This document shows, piece after piece, positions 7,828 through 16,851 of a stretch of DNA of 64,000 nt. Made by a program: the position numbers and the translations under genes. The DNA comes from Sediminicola luteus (GTDB lineage: Bacteria; Bacteroidota; Bacteroidia; Flavobacteriales; Flavobacteriaceae). The notes under the pieces were generated by a model, which saw nothing but the letters and a program-made list of their open reading frames with translations, ran no database searches and had not been told where the DNA came from. Position 1 is the stretch's first letter. Every line of letters begins with the position of its first letter. The DNA lies in the NCBI RefSeq assembly GCF_002514735.1, contig NZ_NBWU01000001.1:186001-250000 (forward strand), written 5' to 3'.

Positions 7828-9954
7828 TCAATCTTTAATGGCCAGTTTGCCTTTCTTTAAAGAGTTCACTTTAAGGTCTTGTAGTACATTAATGGCCTCC
7901 TCTACATAGACATCTTTGACCAATTCTTGATGCCAACGATCGCGTTTCTCACGTAACAAAGCATCTTGGTTAAATAGCTCTTTTTCGTATGCCAATGACT
8001 CAAAGGTTAATTTGTTATCGTAATCCGACATACTTTTAAAGTGCTCAATTTTTTCGGCATCGGCCTCTTTTTCGGCTATATAGGTACTATACTGTAGCGA
8101 AACCTCTTTGGTATCTTGCTGGCCTTTTAACCATTGGGCATGCTCATCGATCAATTTAATCTGGCTATTGGCCGCCATACGTTTTTCACTATCGGCTATA
8201 ATCTTATCAAAATCTATATAACCATCCCATGGCTGGTACTCGGCCGGACTGATTTTATCCCAAGGTAACGGATTGTCCTGGTCCCTTTCCCCGATTTCGA
8301 TATAACTATAACGGTCCGGAACCACAACATCGCTCTTTACCCCTTCTAGTTGGGTAGAGCCACCGTTGATCCTATAGAACTTTTGGGTGGTTATTTTAAT
8401 CGCGCCCAAATCGCCATGTTCGTTGCTACGTACGATATTGTTCAACGGTATTACGTTTTGAACGGTTCCCTTTCCAAAGGTCTGCTTACTGCCGATGACA
8501 ATACCACGTTTGTAATCTTGCATGGCCGCGGCCAAAATCTCGGAGGCCGAAGCACTCAATTCGTTTACCAATATCACCAATGGGCCATCCCACTGAATAC
8601 GCTCATCCTTATCTTCATACACTTCCTTACGCTCGCCCGAAGACTGTACTTGAACAATAGGGCCATCCTTAATAAAAAGACCCGCCATTTCTACCACGGT
8701 CTTTAAGGATCCACCTCCATTGTCACGCAAATCGAGTACCAAACCTTCCATACCCGATTTTTTAAGACGCTCTACTTCTTTAGCGACATCTTTTGCGGCA
8801 TTAAGCTTATTGTAATCTTCAAAATCGACATAGAACTTGGGTAAATGGATCAGTCCGAACTTTTCATGTTCTTTCTCTATACTCACCGATTTGGCATAGG
8901 CTTCTTCCAGTTTTACGATATCGCGGGTAATGGAGACCACCTCAACGGTACCGTCTACACGACGCACGGTCAGTTCTACCACGGTACCTTCAGGACCTTT
9001 GATCAATTTTATAGAATCGTCTAACTGCATACCGGTGATATCTACGGGTAATTCACCAGCCTGACCAACTTTTAGGATCTCGTCGCCGACTTCCAATAGT
9101 TTATCACGCCATACCGGTCCGCCGGAAATAACCTCTACTATCTTCACCTTACCCCTAGTACGCGACAAACGGGCACCAATACCACGGTACTTACCACTCA
9201 TATCGGTATCGAATTTCTTTTTCTCTTCCGGAGCGAAGTAAAAGGTATGCGGATCAAACACATCTACGATGGTATTGAGGTATTGCACAAAATAATCTTT
9301 ACGCTCCAAGGCATTCATCCAATCGTAAAAATCCTTCATGGTTTCTTGGGTCACCTTTCGGGCCTTAACCTCAATTTCCTGCTTGCTTAAAGGGGTATGC
9401 TCGCTATCTTTTTCACGGGCTTTTTCCTCGTCTTCCAATTCACTATCGTAGGTAGGAAGGTTATAATATTTCAATTGTACCCGCCAGCGTTCGGCCAAGG
9501 CCTTTTCATCTTCAGGAAAAGACTTCTCCTCATAATCGACGAAAATGCTTTCGTTTTTGGTATAATCAAATGGTTTCGCGAGTACTTTATTATGGATTTC
9601 CTCGGTCTGTGCGATCCGTTTGATCAGTCGCTGGTGGACTACATTAAAGAAATCAACCTCCGTATTACGGATCTGGTCATCGATCTGGAACTTGTACTTT
9701 TCAAACTCCGCTATATCCGATTCCAAGAAAAAACGCTTGGTAGGATCTAAAATACCTATAAAGCCTTCAAAGACCTTAACCGAAAAATCGTCGTTGATAT
9801 CGGTTGGGTTGTAATGCCCTTTTTCGAGCACGTAGGTGATAAGATCTAGGAGTAATTTATCCTCGTCGGAAGTCTCAAAGGATTTATTCGTGAAACTACA
9901 AGAAGAAACCGCAATCAGGGTCATCAGTAGTAAACTGGTCAATTTTTGTCTCAT
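7828..9954 (-). CDS. prc: Carboxy-terminal processing peptidase (Prc/Tsp, S41)
   Basis: The chosen start gives a ~708-residue lipoprotein (MRQKLTSLLLMTLIAVSSC; Cys at the lipobox); a start 30 bases upstream is the alternative. Order: an N-terminal alpha-helical region (about 30-230), a PDZ domain near 250-330, the S41 catalytic core (about 350-560) and the C-terminal DUF3340-type extension. The Ser-Lys dyad is visible as SASASE and TFGKG, with AAMQDY between, as in E. coli Tsp. The enzyme degrades or trims periplasmic proteins from non-polar C-termini and in other bacteria controls peptidoglycan hydrolases. It is divergent from surE, with a 130-250 base region between. Confidence 0.92.
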   Translation of the reverse strand: MRQKLTSLLLMTLIAVSSCSFTNKSFETSDEDKLLLDLITYVLEKGHYNPTDINDDFSVKVFEGFIGILDPTKRFFLESDIAEFEKYKFQIDDQIRNTEVDFFNVVHQRLIKRIAQTEEIHNKVLAKPFDYTKNESIFVDYEEKSFPEDEKALAERWRVQLKYYNLPTYDSELEDEEKAREKDSEHTPLSKQEIEVKARKVTQETMKDFYDWMNALERKDYFVQYLNTIVDVFDPHTFYFAPEEKKKFDTDMSGKYRGIGARLSRTRGKVKIVEVISGGPVWRDKLLEVGDEILKVGQAGELPVDITGMQLDDSIKLIKGPEGTVVELTVRRVDGTVEVVSITRDIVKLEEAYAKSVSIEKEHEKFGLIHLPKFYVDFEDYNKLNAAKDVAKEVERLKKSGMEGLVLDLRDNGGGSLKTVVEMAGLFIKDGPIVQVQSSGERKEVYEDKDERIQWDGPLVILVNELSASASEILAAAMQDYKRGIVIGSKQTFGKGTVQNVIPLNNIVRSNEHGDLGAIKITTQKFYRINGGSTQLEGVKSDVVVPDRYSYIEIGERDQDNPLPWDKISPAEYQPWDGYIDFDKIIADSEKRMAANSQIKLIDEHAQWLKGQQDTKEVSLQYSTYIAEKEADAEKIEHFKSMSDYDNKLTFESLAYEKELFNQDALLREKRDRWHQELVKDVYVEEAINVLQDLKVNSLKKGKLAIKD

Positions 9955-10089
9955 TAACAATCTTTTTAGGTTATTCCTACCCATATCCATCCGCATTTGG
10001 TTGTAAAACAACCCTTCCTTTGGTTCCCCGGAAGGCTTAGGCTGCCTAAGATACAGAAAAAACCGTGCCACGGAAGCCCCATGTCTGTA

Positions 10090-10097
10090 TAAATTTG
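10090..10097 (+). promoter_or_regulatory. Candidate -7 box upstream of surE
   Basis: TAAATTTG matches the Bacteroidota -7 consensus TAnnTTTG exactly. No good TTG element is seen 17-23 bases upstream. It lies about 105 bases before the surE start in the divergent prc/surE gap. Confidence 0.3.
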
Positions 10098-10202
10098 TGT
10101 TAATACAAACAATAACTTACCATGGGCTACCCACGGAAATACGCCTTCGGATGCTCAAGGCTCTTATTGAAAAACGTATTTTTGTTTCAGAAAGTATGCT
10201 AC

Positions 10203-10961
10203 ATGGACAAACCCTTGATTTTAGTTACCAATGACGATGGTATAACGGCTCCCGGAATTCGCACCCTAATCCGATTAATGAAAGAAATCGGCGAGGTGGT
10301 AGTCGTAGCCCCGGACAGCCCCCAATCGGGAATGGGACATGCCATAACCATAGATAACACTCTTTACAGTAAAAAGGTAGCTGACGGTGAGTATAGCTGT
10401 AGCGGTACCCCGGCCGATTGTGTAAAACTGGGGCTGCAGGAATTATTGGGACGTAAACCGGATATTTGTGTAAGCGGAATCAACCACGGATCCAATGCCT
10501 CTATAAATGTCATCTATTCTGGTACCATGAGTGCCGCCATTGAAGCGGGTATCGAAGGGATTCCGGCCATTGGTTTTTCGCTATGCGATTATGGTTGGGA
10601 AGCCGATTTTGGACCTTCGGAACCTTTTGTTAAACAAATCGTTGAAGAAGCCCTGGCCCATGGCATACCTCCTGGGGTGGTCTTGAACGTGAACATTCCC
10701 AAGACCGACAACGGAGCTATTCCTAAGGGAATACGGGTTTGCCGACAGGCCCGTGCCAACTGGCGCGAAAAATTCGACAAGCGCCAAAGTCCGCAAGGAA
10801 AAGATTATTACTGGCTTACCGGCACTTTTGAACTATTGGACCAAGGTACCGATACCGATGAACATGCCTTATCCGAAGGCTATATCTCAGTGGTGCCTAC
10901 CCAATTCGATCTTACCGCCCATCATGCCATGCACCAACTAAACTCTTGGAACCTAAAATGA
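10203..10961 (+). CDS. surE: 5'/3'-nucleotidase SurE
   Basis: 252 residues from the chosen ATG (MDKPLILVTNDDGITAPG), the family's normal length; an in-frame upstream start would add 27 residues not seen in SurE. The metal-binding TNDDG motif, the SGINHGSN motif and PPGVVLNVNIP are all present. SurE is a divalent-metal-dependent phosphatase acting on nucleoside 5'- and 3'-monophosphates, and on exopolyphosphate in some species. It overlaps the next gene by 4 bases (ATGA), so it heads an operon with a small membrane protein and lpxB. Confidence 0.93.
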   Translation: MDKPLILVTNDDGITAPGIRTLIRLMKEIGEVVVVAPDSPQSGMGHAITIDNTLYSKKVADGEYSCSGTPADCVKLGLQELLGRKPDICVSGINHGSNASINVIYSGTMSAAIEAGIEGIPAIGFSLCDYGWEADFGPSEPFVKQIVEEALAHGIPPGVVLNVNIPKTDNGAIPKGIRVCRQARANWREKFDKRQSPQGKDYYWLTGTFELLDQGTDTDEHALSEGYISVVPTQFDLTAHHAMHQLNSWNLK

Positions 10962-11242
10962 ACAGAAAAAAAGAAATTTTCATAGGATTGGCCGTAGGTC
11001 TTATCGCCAACACCTTGGGTACACTAGCCTATATTTTGATCTTTTCCGATATGCCCATTATTGAAACCCTACAGGCCGCCCGCGAACAAGACCATTTGGG
11101 GTCTATCTTGGCCTTGGGCGCCATATTGAACTTAGTGGCATTTTTCGGGTTTTTAAAGATTCGTCGCGATTACCGGGCCCGCGGGGTTATGATCGCCACC
11201 TTGATCAGCGCCTTGGCCATATTGTATTTCAAACTTTTTTAA
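10958..11242 (+). CDS. Small three-helix membrane protein between surE and lpxB
   Basis: 94 residues from the ATG that overlaps the surE stop. Three hydrophobic segments are visible (about residues 6-28, 45-67 and 77-93) joined by charged loops (AAREQDH; KIRRDYRARG). I do not recognise a functional family; the protein is probably an inner-membrane protein. The tight coupling to surE upstream and to lpxB (1 base apart) suggests shared expression with envelope biogenesis genes. Confidence 0.75.
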   Translation: MNRKKEIFIGLAVGLIANTLGTLAYILIFSDMPIIETLQAAREQDHLGSILALGAILNLVAFFGFLKIRRDYRARGVMIATLISALAILYFKLF

Positions 11243-11243
11243 A

Positions 11244-12359
11244 ATGAAGTATTATCTCATCGCTGGTGAAGCTTCGGGAGACCTGCACGGTTCCAATTTG
11301 ATCAAGGCCCTAAAAAACAAGGACCCTGAAGCCGATATTCGCTGCTGGGGAGGAGATTTAATGCAAGCGGCCGGCGGTACTTTGGTTACCCATTATAAAG
11401 AACGGGCCTTTATGGGCTTTTTGGAGATTTTGGGCAACCTAAGGAAAATCCTAGGATTTATAAAGGCCTGTAAAGCGGATATTGCCGAATTTGCTCCAGA
11501 CGCCTTGATCCTAATCGATAATTCCGGATTTAATCTGCGTATCGCGGCTTGGGCAAAAGAAGCCGGTTTTACCACCCATTATTATATCTCTCCACAGATA
11601 TGGGCCTCTAGGGAAGGCCGCATCGAAAAAATAAAACGCGATGTCGATTTTATGTACGTGATCCTTCCCTTTGAAAAGGATTTCTACGAAAACAAGCATC
11701 AGTACCCCGTACAGTTCGTGGGGCACCCCCTGATTGATGCTATCGGACAGGCCCAGGCTGTAGACGATGCCACTTTTCGAAAAGAAAATAGTCTGCATCC
11801 CGAAAAACCCATTATTGCCCTGTTGCCCGGCAGCCGCAAACAAGAGGTACGCAAAATGCTGGATCGTATGCTCTCGGTTGTCCCCCGATTCAAGGACTAC
11901 CAGTTCGTTATCGCCGGGGCACCCAGTTTGGATACCGAATTCTATAACAGCTTTACAACCGAAGGCGTACATTTTGTAAAAAACCAAACCTATCCGCTTT
12001 TGTCGCTCTCCTATGCCGCCTTGGTTACCAGTGGTACCGCCACATTGGAAACCGCTTTGTTCAAAGTACCCCAAGTGGTCTGTTACCGTGCCCATTGGTT
12101 GTCTTATGAAATCGCGAAACGCATCATTACCCTAAGGTTTATCTCCTTGGTGAATTTGATCATGGATCGCGAAGTGGTTACCGAACTGATACAAAAAGAC
12201 TTGAATACGGCCCGATTACATTCCGAACTGGAAGCCATTTTAAACGGACCCAAGCGGGAAGCTATTTTTGAAGCCTATTACGAATTGGAACAAAAATTGG
12301 GTGGTGCCGGTGCCAGTGAGCAAGCGGCCGAAGGCATTATTCGAAATAGTAAAGGTTGA
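11244..12359 (+). CDS. lpxB: Lipid-A-disaccharide synthase
   Basis: 371 residues, normal for LpxB. It opens MKYYLIAGEASGDLHGSN, the family's N-terminal signature, and carries YYISPQIWASREGR, VGHPLIDA, a LLPGSRKQEV motif (UDP-sugar binding) and SGTATLETAL near the C-terminal domain. LpxB joins UDP-diacylglucosamine and lipid X to make the lipid A disaccharide at the inner membrane, GT-B fold. It is the third gene of the surE operon. Nothing unusual in length or motifs. Confidence 0.95.
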   Translation: MKYYLIAGEASGDLHGSNLIKALKNKDPEADIRCWGGDLMQAAGGTLVTHYKERAFMGFLEILGNLRKILGFIKACKADIAEFAPDALILIDNSGFNLRIAAWAKEAGFTTHYYISPQIWASREGRIEKIKRDVDFMYVILPFEKDFYENKHQYPVQFVGHPLIDAIGQAQAVDDATFRKENSLHPEKPIIALLPGSRKQEVRKMLDRMLSVVPRFKDYQFVIAGAPSLDTEFYNSFTTEGVHFVKNQTYPLLSLSYAALVTSGTATLETALFKVPQVVCYRAHWLSYEIAKRIITLRFISLVNLIMDREVVTELIQKDLNTARLHSELEAILNGPKREAIFEAYYELEQKLGGAGASEQAAEGIIRNSKG

Positions 12360-12421
12360 TTGACCTAGCCTATTTTGGAGGCGAACCATTTAAGGCCATT
12401 GGTAGTCTATTCTATGTTTTC

Positions 12422-12452
12422 TTTGTTCATATTCTAAACAAGACTAACTTTG
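12422..12452 (+). promoter_or_regulatory. Promoter of the NlpC/P60 gene
   Basis: TTTG at 12422-12425 and TAACTTTG at 12445-12452, separated by 19 bases, fit the Bacteroidota promoter pattern TTG-N17-23-TAnnTTTG. The ATG of the NlpC/P60 gene follows 24 bases later. Confidence 0.7.
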
Positions 12453-12476
12453 ATAGCAACCTAGCATCTCGTATTT

Positions 12477-13016
12477 ATGACTAAACGGTTTTGGTTGCTT
12501 TGTCTTTCCTTACTTCTTGTCGGTTGCTTTGCCAAAAAGAAAACCACCTATGCCAAACCCCGAAAAGTGCATGTGGCCGGTGATGGTGTAGATACCGCAG
12601 GGCATCCGGAATCATCTACATCAAAAGACCTGAACCGGACCGAAGCCGATTTGATAGTAGATTCGGCCTTAGCCTATTCCGGTACCCGGTACCGTTACGG
12701 GGGTACTACGAAAAAGGGAATGGATTGCTCAGGTTTGGTTTATGTGGCCTTTCAGGAAAATGGGGAACAACTGCCGCGGGTGTCGCGTGACATGGCCCAA
12801 GAAGGCCGAAAAATCGGATTGAACAAGGTAGAAAAAGGTGATTTGTTGTTTTTCGCGACCCAAGGCTCCCGGATTAACCATGTAGGCCTGGTGGTCTCGG
12901 TTCGTGGCAAGGATATCCGTTTTATACATTCGACCAGTTCTAGAGGGGTAATCGTTTCCTCCATTCGCGAAGGCTATTGGAGCCGGGCTTTCGTAAAGGC
13001 GAAAAAGGTACTATAG
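12477..13016 (+). CDS. NlpC/P60 (C40) peptidase lipoprotein
   Basis: 179 residues. The signal peptide ends in a lipobox (LLLVGC). The NlpC/P60 domain covers about residues 58-178: the nucleophile is in MDCSGLVYVAF (Cys near residue 84), a His lies in INHVGLVVS and a third polar/His position in FIHSTSSRGV. Such enzymes cleave peptidoglycan stem peptides (D-Glu-meso-DAP bond) and this one is expected at the inner face of the outer membrane. It has its own promoter and a long gap after it, so it is probably monocistronic. Confidence 0.9.
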   Translation: MTKRFWLLCLSLLLVGCFAKKKTTYAKPRKVHVAGDGVDTAGHPESSTSKDLNRTEADLIVDSALAYSGTRYRYGGTTKKGMDCSGLVYVAFQENGEQLPRVSRDMAQEGRKIGLNKVEKGDLLFFATQGSRINHVGLVVSVRGKDIRFIHSTSSRGVIVSSIREGYWSRAFVKAKKVL

Positions 13017-13227
13017 CCAAATCGTCGACTGACACGATTTCAGACCTCACCTTAATCGCATTCTTCCTTAGACAAAAATCATTGATTTAGCTCGGCGGAA
13101 AACTTCGGGTTTTCAAACTAGCTACTTCAATATGAAATTGATACAGCTACTCAAAAAGACAGAAATATCCTATATTTATAACATACAGCCCACAGCCCTC
13201 CTTTATCAACATTGGTGAATATATGTT
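13017..13227. other. Intergenic region before comEC-like gene
   Basis: About 210 bases with no convincing gene, repeat or complete promoter. A TATATTTA element lies about 50 bases before the comEC start but has no TTG at the right distance. Confidence 0.4.
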
Positions 13228-15237
13228 ATGCCACAAAAACGTTGGATCTCGGTTTGGTTGTGCGGCCTTTTGATTTTGGGCATTTTAATCGGGTATATGT
13301 ATCAACCCCGATTTGCTTTCAACTTGACCCTCACTATCATCGCTATATCAGGTTTGGGTATTGCCTATGGCCTATCGAAAAAGCAACGGAATTCCAGGAT
13401 ATTCCTCCCCCTTTTTATAGTTAGTGGGATTGCCTTGGGTATGCTTAGCCTGGTCCTACAGACCGAGTTGAATGCCCCTGCTTTTTTTGGCAATGCGCTA
13501 ACTAACTCAGACACCTATTGGAAGCTGCAGATACGGTCGGTTTTAAAAAATTCTGCCTATTCCAGCTCGTATTTGTCACAGGTTATTCAAAGGGATGACC
13601 AAAATACTCAAGGCACCCTTTTGTTGAAACTACCTGCCGGTAGTGCCTTGGAAATCGACCAGGAAATTGAGGTCATAGGCCGAGCCGATTCCATTGCCCC
13701 ATCACTATTCCCTTATAGTTTCGACTATAAAAAGTTCATGGCCCAACGCGATGTGTACTTTCAACTCAAACCCGCTAAAAGCCACTTTAGGGTACTGCCA
13801 ACCCACAACCCCAGCTTTAGCGGTAAACTGTCCCGATTTCGCCAGCGATTGATGAAAAATCTAGAACAACAACCTATCGGAAATACAGAGCTAGGGGTCA
13901 TAAAAGCCTTGTTGTTAGGTGAACGAAAAGACTTATCACCCGATACCTATTCCGAATACCAAAAGGCCGGGGCCGTACACCTTTTGGCGGTTTCCGGCTT
14001 ACATATTGGTGTCGTACTCTGGTTACTGCATTGGCTATTACGCCCCTTGGAACTCTTACCCAAGGGACGCTATTGGATTATGGGAAGCTCTCTTGTGTTT
14101 ATTTGGGGCTATGCCTTTTTGGCCGGACTCTCACCTTCAATCCTTAGGGCCACCCTGATGTTCAGTTTTCTTACCTATGCCTTTTACAGTGGTCGCATTA
14201 CCAATACGTATAATATTGTGGCCCTTTCAGCATTTTTCACCTTGTTACTATGGCCACGCATGCTTTTTGAACTAGGTTTTCAACTAAGCTATGCCGCCGT
14301 TTTGGCCATTGCCACCTTTTACAAGCCCTTATTGGCCTTATGGAAACCCAAGTATATTTTGGTCGACAAAGGATGGCAACTTTTGGTCATCGGGTTTGCC
14401 GCCCAATTGGGGGTGCTGCCATTAAGTCTATTTTACTTTCATCAATTCCCGGGGCTGTTCTTTGTCAGCAATCTGATCATCGTGCCGGCCATGGGACTGG
14501 TACTGGGCTTAGGGTTTGTGGTGCTTGTATTGAGTGCCTTTCAGATACTACCCCAAGCCTTGGCCATAATGTACCACTACCTTATTTACGGTATGAACCA
14601 AGTGGTTTTTTGGGTGGCCCAACAAGAGGCCTTCTTGTTTACCGATATCCATTTTGACGGCCCCAAATTAGTATTGGGCTATTGCTGTATACTACTCCTA
14701 ATTCCGTTGCTGTATTTTAAACGGCCAAAACACTACCGACGATTCCTTTTGGCCGTGCTTTGTTGGCAAAGTTATGCGGTGATTTCGCTGTACCTCGATT
14801 CCCAGCAAAGGGAAAGTTATATTTGGCATCAATTTAAAAAACCACAATTGATCAGTAGATCGGGACTACATTATACCTTGTACAGCCCTGATTCCCTTCC
14901 GCCCTATGGTGTACCAGATCTGCTGGTGGCCCAACAAGGTGTTTCCTTAACCCATAAACCCCTGGAAAACCTTTATCAACAAGACGACATTCAGCTGTTG
15001 CGATTAGACCGAGCGGCCATAGTACCCCAAGCTTCTGCGCAACCTCTAATTCTTTGGTTAAGCGATTCGCCCCGGGTGCATCTCGAAAAGGTATTGGACA
15101 GCCTCAACCCCATACAAGTAGTTGCCGATGGCAGTAATTACCCAGGTTATGTACGACGTTGGAAAGCTACTTGTAAACAAAGAAAAACCCCTTTCCACCA
15201 TACCAACGAGAAAGGGGTTTTTCGAATTGAAAACTGA
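13228..15237 (+). CDS. comEC: ComEC/Rec2-family DNA uptake channel
   Basis: 669 residues, strongly hydrophobic. The N-terminal ~200 residues hold two or three membrane helices and a DUF4131-like OB-fold region. The competence domain covers about 220-500, with LLLGERKDLS, AVSGLHIGVVLWL and AGLSPSILRATLMF, the core signature of the family. The C-terminal ~150 residues are soluble but lack the HxHxDH motif of the metallo-beta-lactamase domain found in Gram-positive ComEC, as is common in Bacteroidota. The expected role is transport of single-stranded DNA across the inner membrane. A perfect terminator hairpin lies inside the last codons. Confidence 0.88.
   Translation: MPQKRWISVWLCGLLILGILIGYMYQPRFAFNLTLTIIAISGLGIAYGLSKKQRNSRIFLPLFIVSGIALGMLSLVLQTELNAPAFFGNALTNSDTYWKLQIRSVLKNSAYSSSYLSQVIQRDDQNTQGTLLLKLPAGSALEIDQEIEVIGRADSIAPSLFPYSFDYKKFMAQRDVYFQLKPAKSHFRVLPTHNPSFSGKLSRFRQRLMKNLEQQPIGNTELGVIKALLLGERKDLSPDTYSEYQKAGAVHLLAVSGLHIGVVLWLLHWLLRPLELLPKGRYWIMGSSLVFIWGYAFLAGLSPSILRATLMFSFLTYAFYSGRITNTYNIVALSAFFTLLLWPRMLFELGFQLSYAAVLAIATFYKPLLALWKPKYILVDKGWQLLVIGFAAQLGVLPLSLFYFHQFPGLFFVSNLIIVPAMGLVLGLGFVVLVLSAFQILPQALAIMYHYLIYGMNQVVFWVAQQEAFLFTDIHFDGPKLVLGYCCILLLIPLLYFKRPKHYRRFLLAVLCWQSYAVISLYLDSQQRESYIWHQFKKPQLISRSGLHYTLYSPDSLPPYGVPDLLVAQQGVSLTHKPLENLYQQDDIQLLRLDRAAIVPQASAQPLILWLSDSPRVHLEKVLDSLNPIQVVADGSNYPGYVRRWKATCKQRKTPFHHTNEKGVFRIEN
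15182..15223. terminator. Terminator hairpin embedded in the 3' end of comEC
   Basis: GAAAAACCCCTTTC (15182-15195) is perfectly inverted at 15210-15223, with a 14-base loop and T/A runs at both ends. It overlaps the last ~20 codons of comEC and faces the convergent peptide transporter gene, so it can serve both transcripts. Confidence 0.75.
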
Positions 15238-15252
15238 CCGTATCGTGGCCGT

Positions 15253-16836
15253 CTAATGTTTTTCGTCTACAATAGCCTCTTCCGAAGTATCTGTATCTAC
15301 CCCGTGCATCATCTTCTTAACTAAAGGAGACAATACCAACAATATGACACCGAAAATAAGTCCGGTATGGAAGAGCGTTTCAAAGAGTCCGGTATAACTT
15401 TCCTTGGCCGCGGCCAAATCGGTTACATTCCCTCCTGAGGTATCCAAGGAGGCCAAATTGGCCAACAATGCCGCGATATATTCAGAACCGGCTGTGGCCA
15501 AAAACCAAACCCCCATCATAAATCCAACAATTTTTCCGGGCGATAACTTGGTAACATAAGAAAGCCCCACCGGAGAAAGACACAATTCCCCCCAGGTATG
15601 GAACATATAGGCCAAAACCAACCAAATCATGGCCACCTTGCCATCCCCAGAGCCATTGGCCCCGATTACGAGCATCCAAAAACCGACACCTGCGAAGATG
15701 ATTCCGATGGCGAACTTTACCGCCGCGTTTGGATTCATTTTCAACTTATCCAAACGGATCCACAACCAGGCAAAAACCGGTGCGAACAAGATGATGAATA
15801 TGGCATTCAAACTTAAAAAGGCACTGGCCTGGATTTCACCGAACATCGAAGTACCCCTATCCAACACCCGATCGGCGAACAAATTCATTGAGGTATAGGC
15901 CTGTTCGAACAGCGCCCAGAAAATAACCGAGAATAAAATTAATATGGTCAATGAGAATAGGCGGTGTCTTTGGATCTTATCGCTCTTGGCAAAGGCATAA
16001 TATATAATGTAAACCAAGGATACGGCACCCGATATCATTAGCAACCATTCAACCACCGAATGGCTCTGTACCATTTGCCAAACCACAAAACAGCCCAAAA
16101 CAGAGAGTACATATATGGTAAGCTCATTGTTCAAGCCCATGGGACTTTTACGCTTTAACAAGGCGGGATCTTTGGCCTCTCCCCGACCGAAAAAGTATTT
16201 TTTCCCATAAATAAAGGTCACCAAACCAAATAACATTCCGATACCGGCAATACCAAAACCATAACCCCAGCCGTAGGTTTCGCCTAGCCAACCACAAAGA
16301 ATGGTCCCTAGGGCCGAACCTAAATTGATCCCCATATAGAAAATGGTAAAACCAGAGTCGCGGCGTTTATCGCCTTTTTCATAAAGCTCTCCAACGATGG
16401 AGGAAATATTGGCCTTAAGAAAACCTACCCCCATAATGATAAAGGCCAAGGACAGGTAAAATATCTGAAGGGCACCATCGTCACGAACAATAGTTCCATC
16501 GGCCATTTCGGAGGCTGCTTCCCCCTCAAAGGCCATACCGATATGTCCTAAAACCAAAAGGATTCCCCCAAAAATCACGGCTTTTCTAAAGCCCAAAAAC
16601 CTATCGGCCAAATAGCCTCCCAACACGGGCATGGCGTATACCAAGGCGGCATAACTTCCCACCAAAAGGTTGCCGTTATCATCGGAAAAGAGGTGATATT
16701 TCACCAAATAGAAGATGAGTAAGGCTTTCATGCCATAGAACGAAAAACGCTCCCACATCTCGGTGAGGAACAAAATGTACAAGCCTACCGGATGCCCGAA
16801 AAGTTGCTTTTGACGTATTGCCGAATTGGTTTCCAT
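15253..16836 (-). CDS. POT-family proton-dependent oligopeptide transporter (copy B)
   Basis: 527 residues with about 14 membrane helices. The POT signatures are present: LTEMWERFSFYGMKALL at the first helix (the ExxER-type motif), a GGYLADRFLG loop, and the FxIFYMGINLGS motif of helix 5. POT/PTR proteins import di- and tripeptides by proton symport across the inner membrane. It lies 15 bases after another POT gene, which lies 15 bases after a dipeptidyl peptidase, so the three make a peptide-use operon. The two transporters are diverged paralogs. Confidence 0.93.
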   Translation of the reverse strand: METNSAIRQKQLFGHPVGLYILFLTEMWERFSFYGMKALLIFYLVKYHLFSDDNGNLLVGSYAALVYAMPVLGGYLADRFLGFRKAVIFGGILLVLGHIGMAFEGEAASEMADGTIVRDDGALQIFYLSLAFIIMGVGFLKANISSIVGELYEKGDKRRDSGFTIFYMGINLGSALGTILCGWLGETYGWGYGFGIAGIGMLFGLVTFIYGKKYFFGRGEAKDPALLKRKSPMGLNNELTIYVLSVLGCFVVWQMVQSHSVVEWLLMISGAVSLVYIIYYAFAKSDKIQRHRLFSLTILILFSVIFWALFEQAYTSMNLFADRVLDRGTSMFGEIQASAFLSLNAIFIILFAPVFAWLWIRLDKLKMNPNAAVKFAIGIIFAGVGFWMLVIGANGSGDGKVAMIWLVLAYMFHTWGELCLSPVGLSYVTKLSPGKIVGFMMGVWFLATAGSEYIAALLANLASLDTSGGNVTDLAAAKESYTGLFETLFHTGLIFGVILLVLSPLVKKMMHGVDTDTSEEAIVDEKH

Positions 16837-16851
16837 ATATGTTTAGTTTCG

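Noticed and set aside
13132-13218. 28-codon frame before comEC
   Set aside because: Too short, no clear hydrophobic or basic pattern, and no promoter or spacing evidence.
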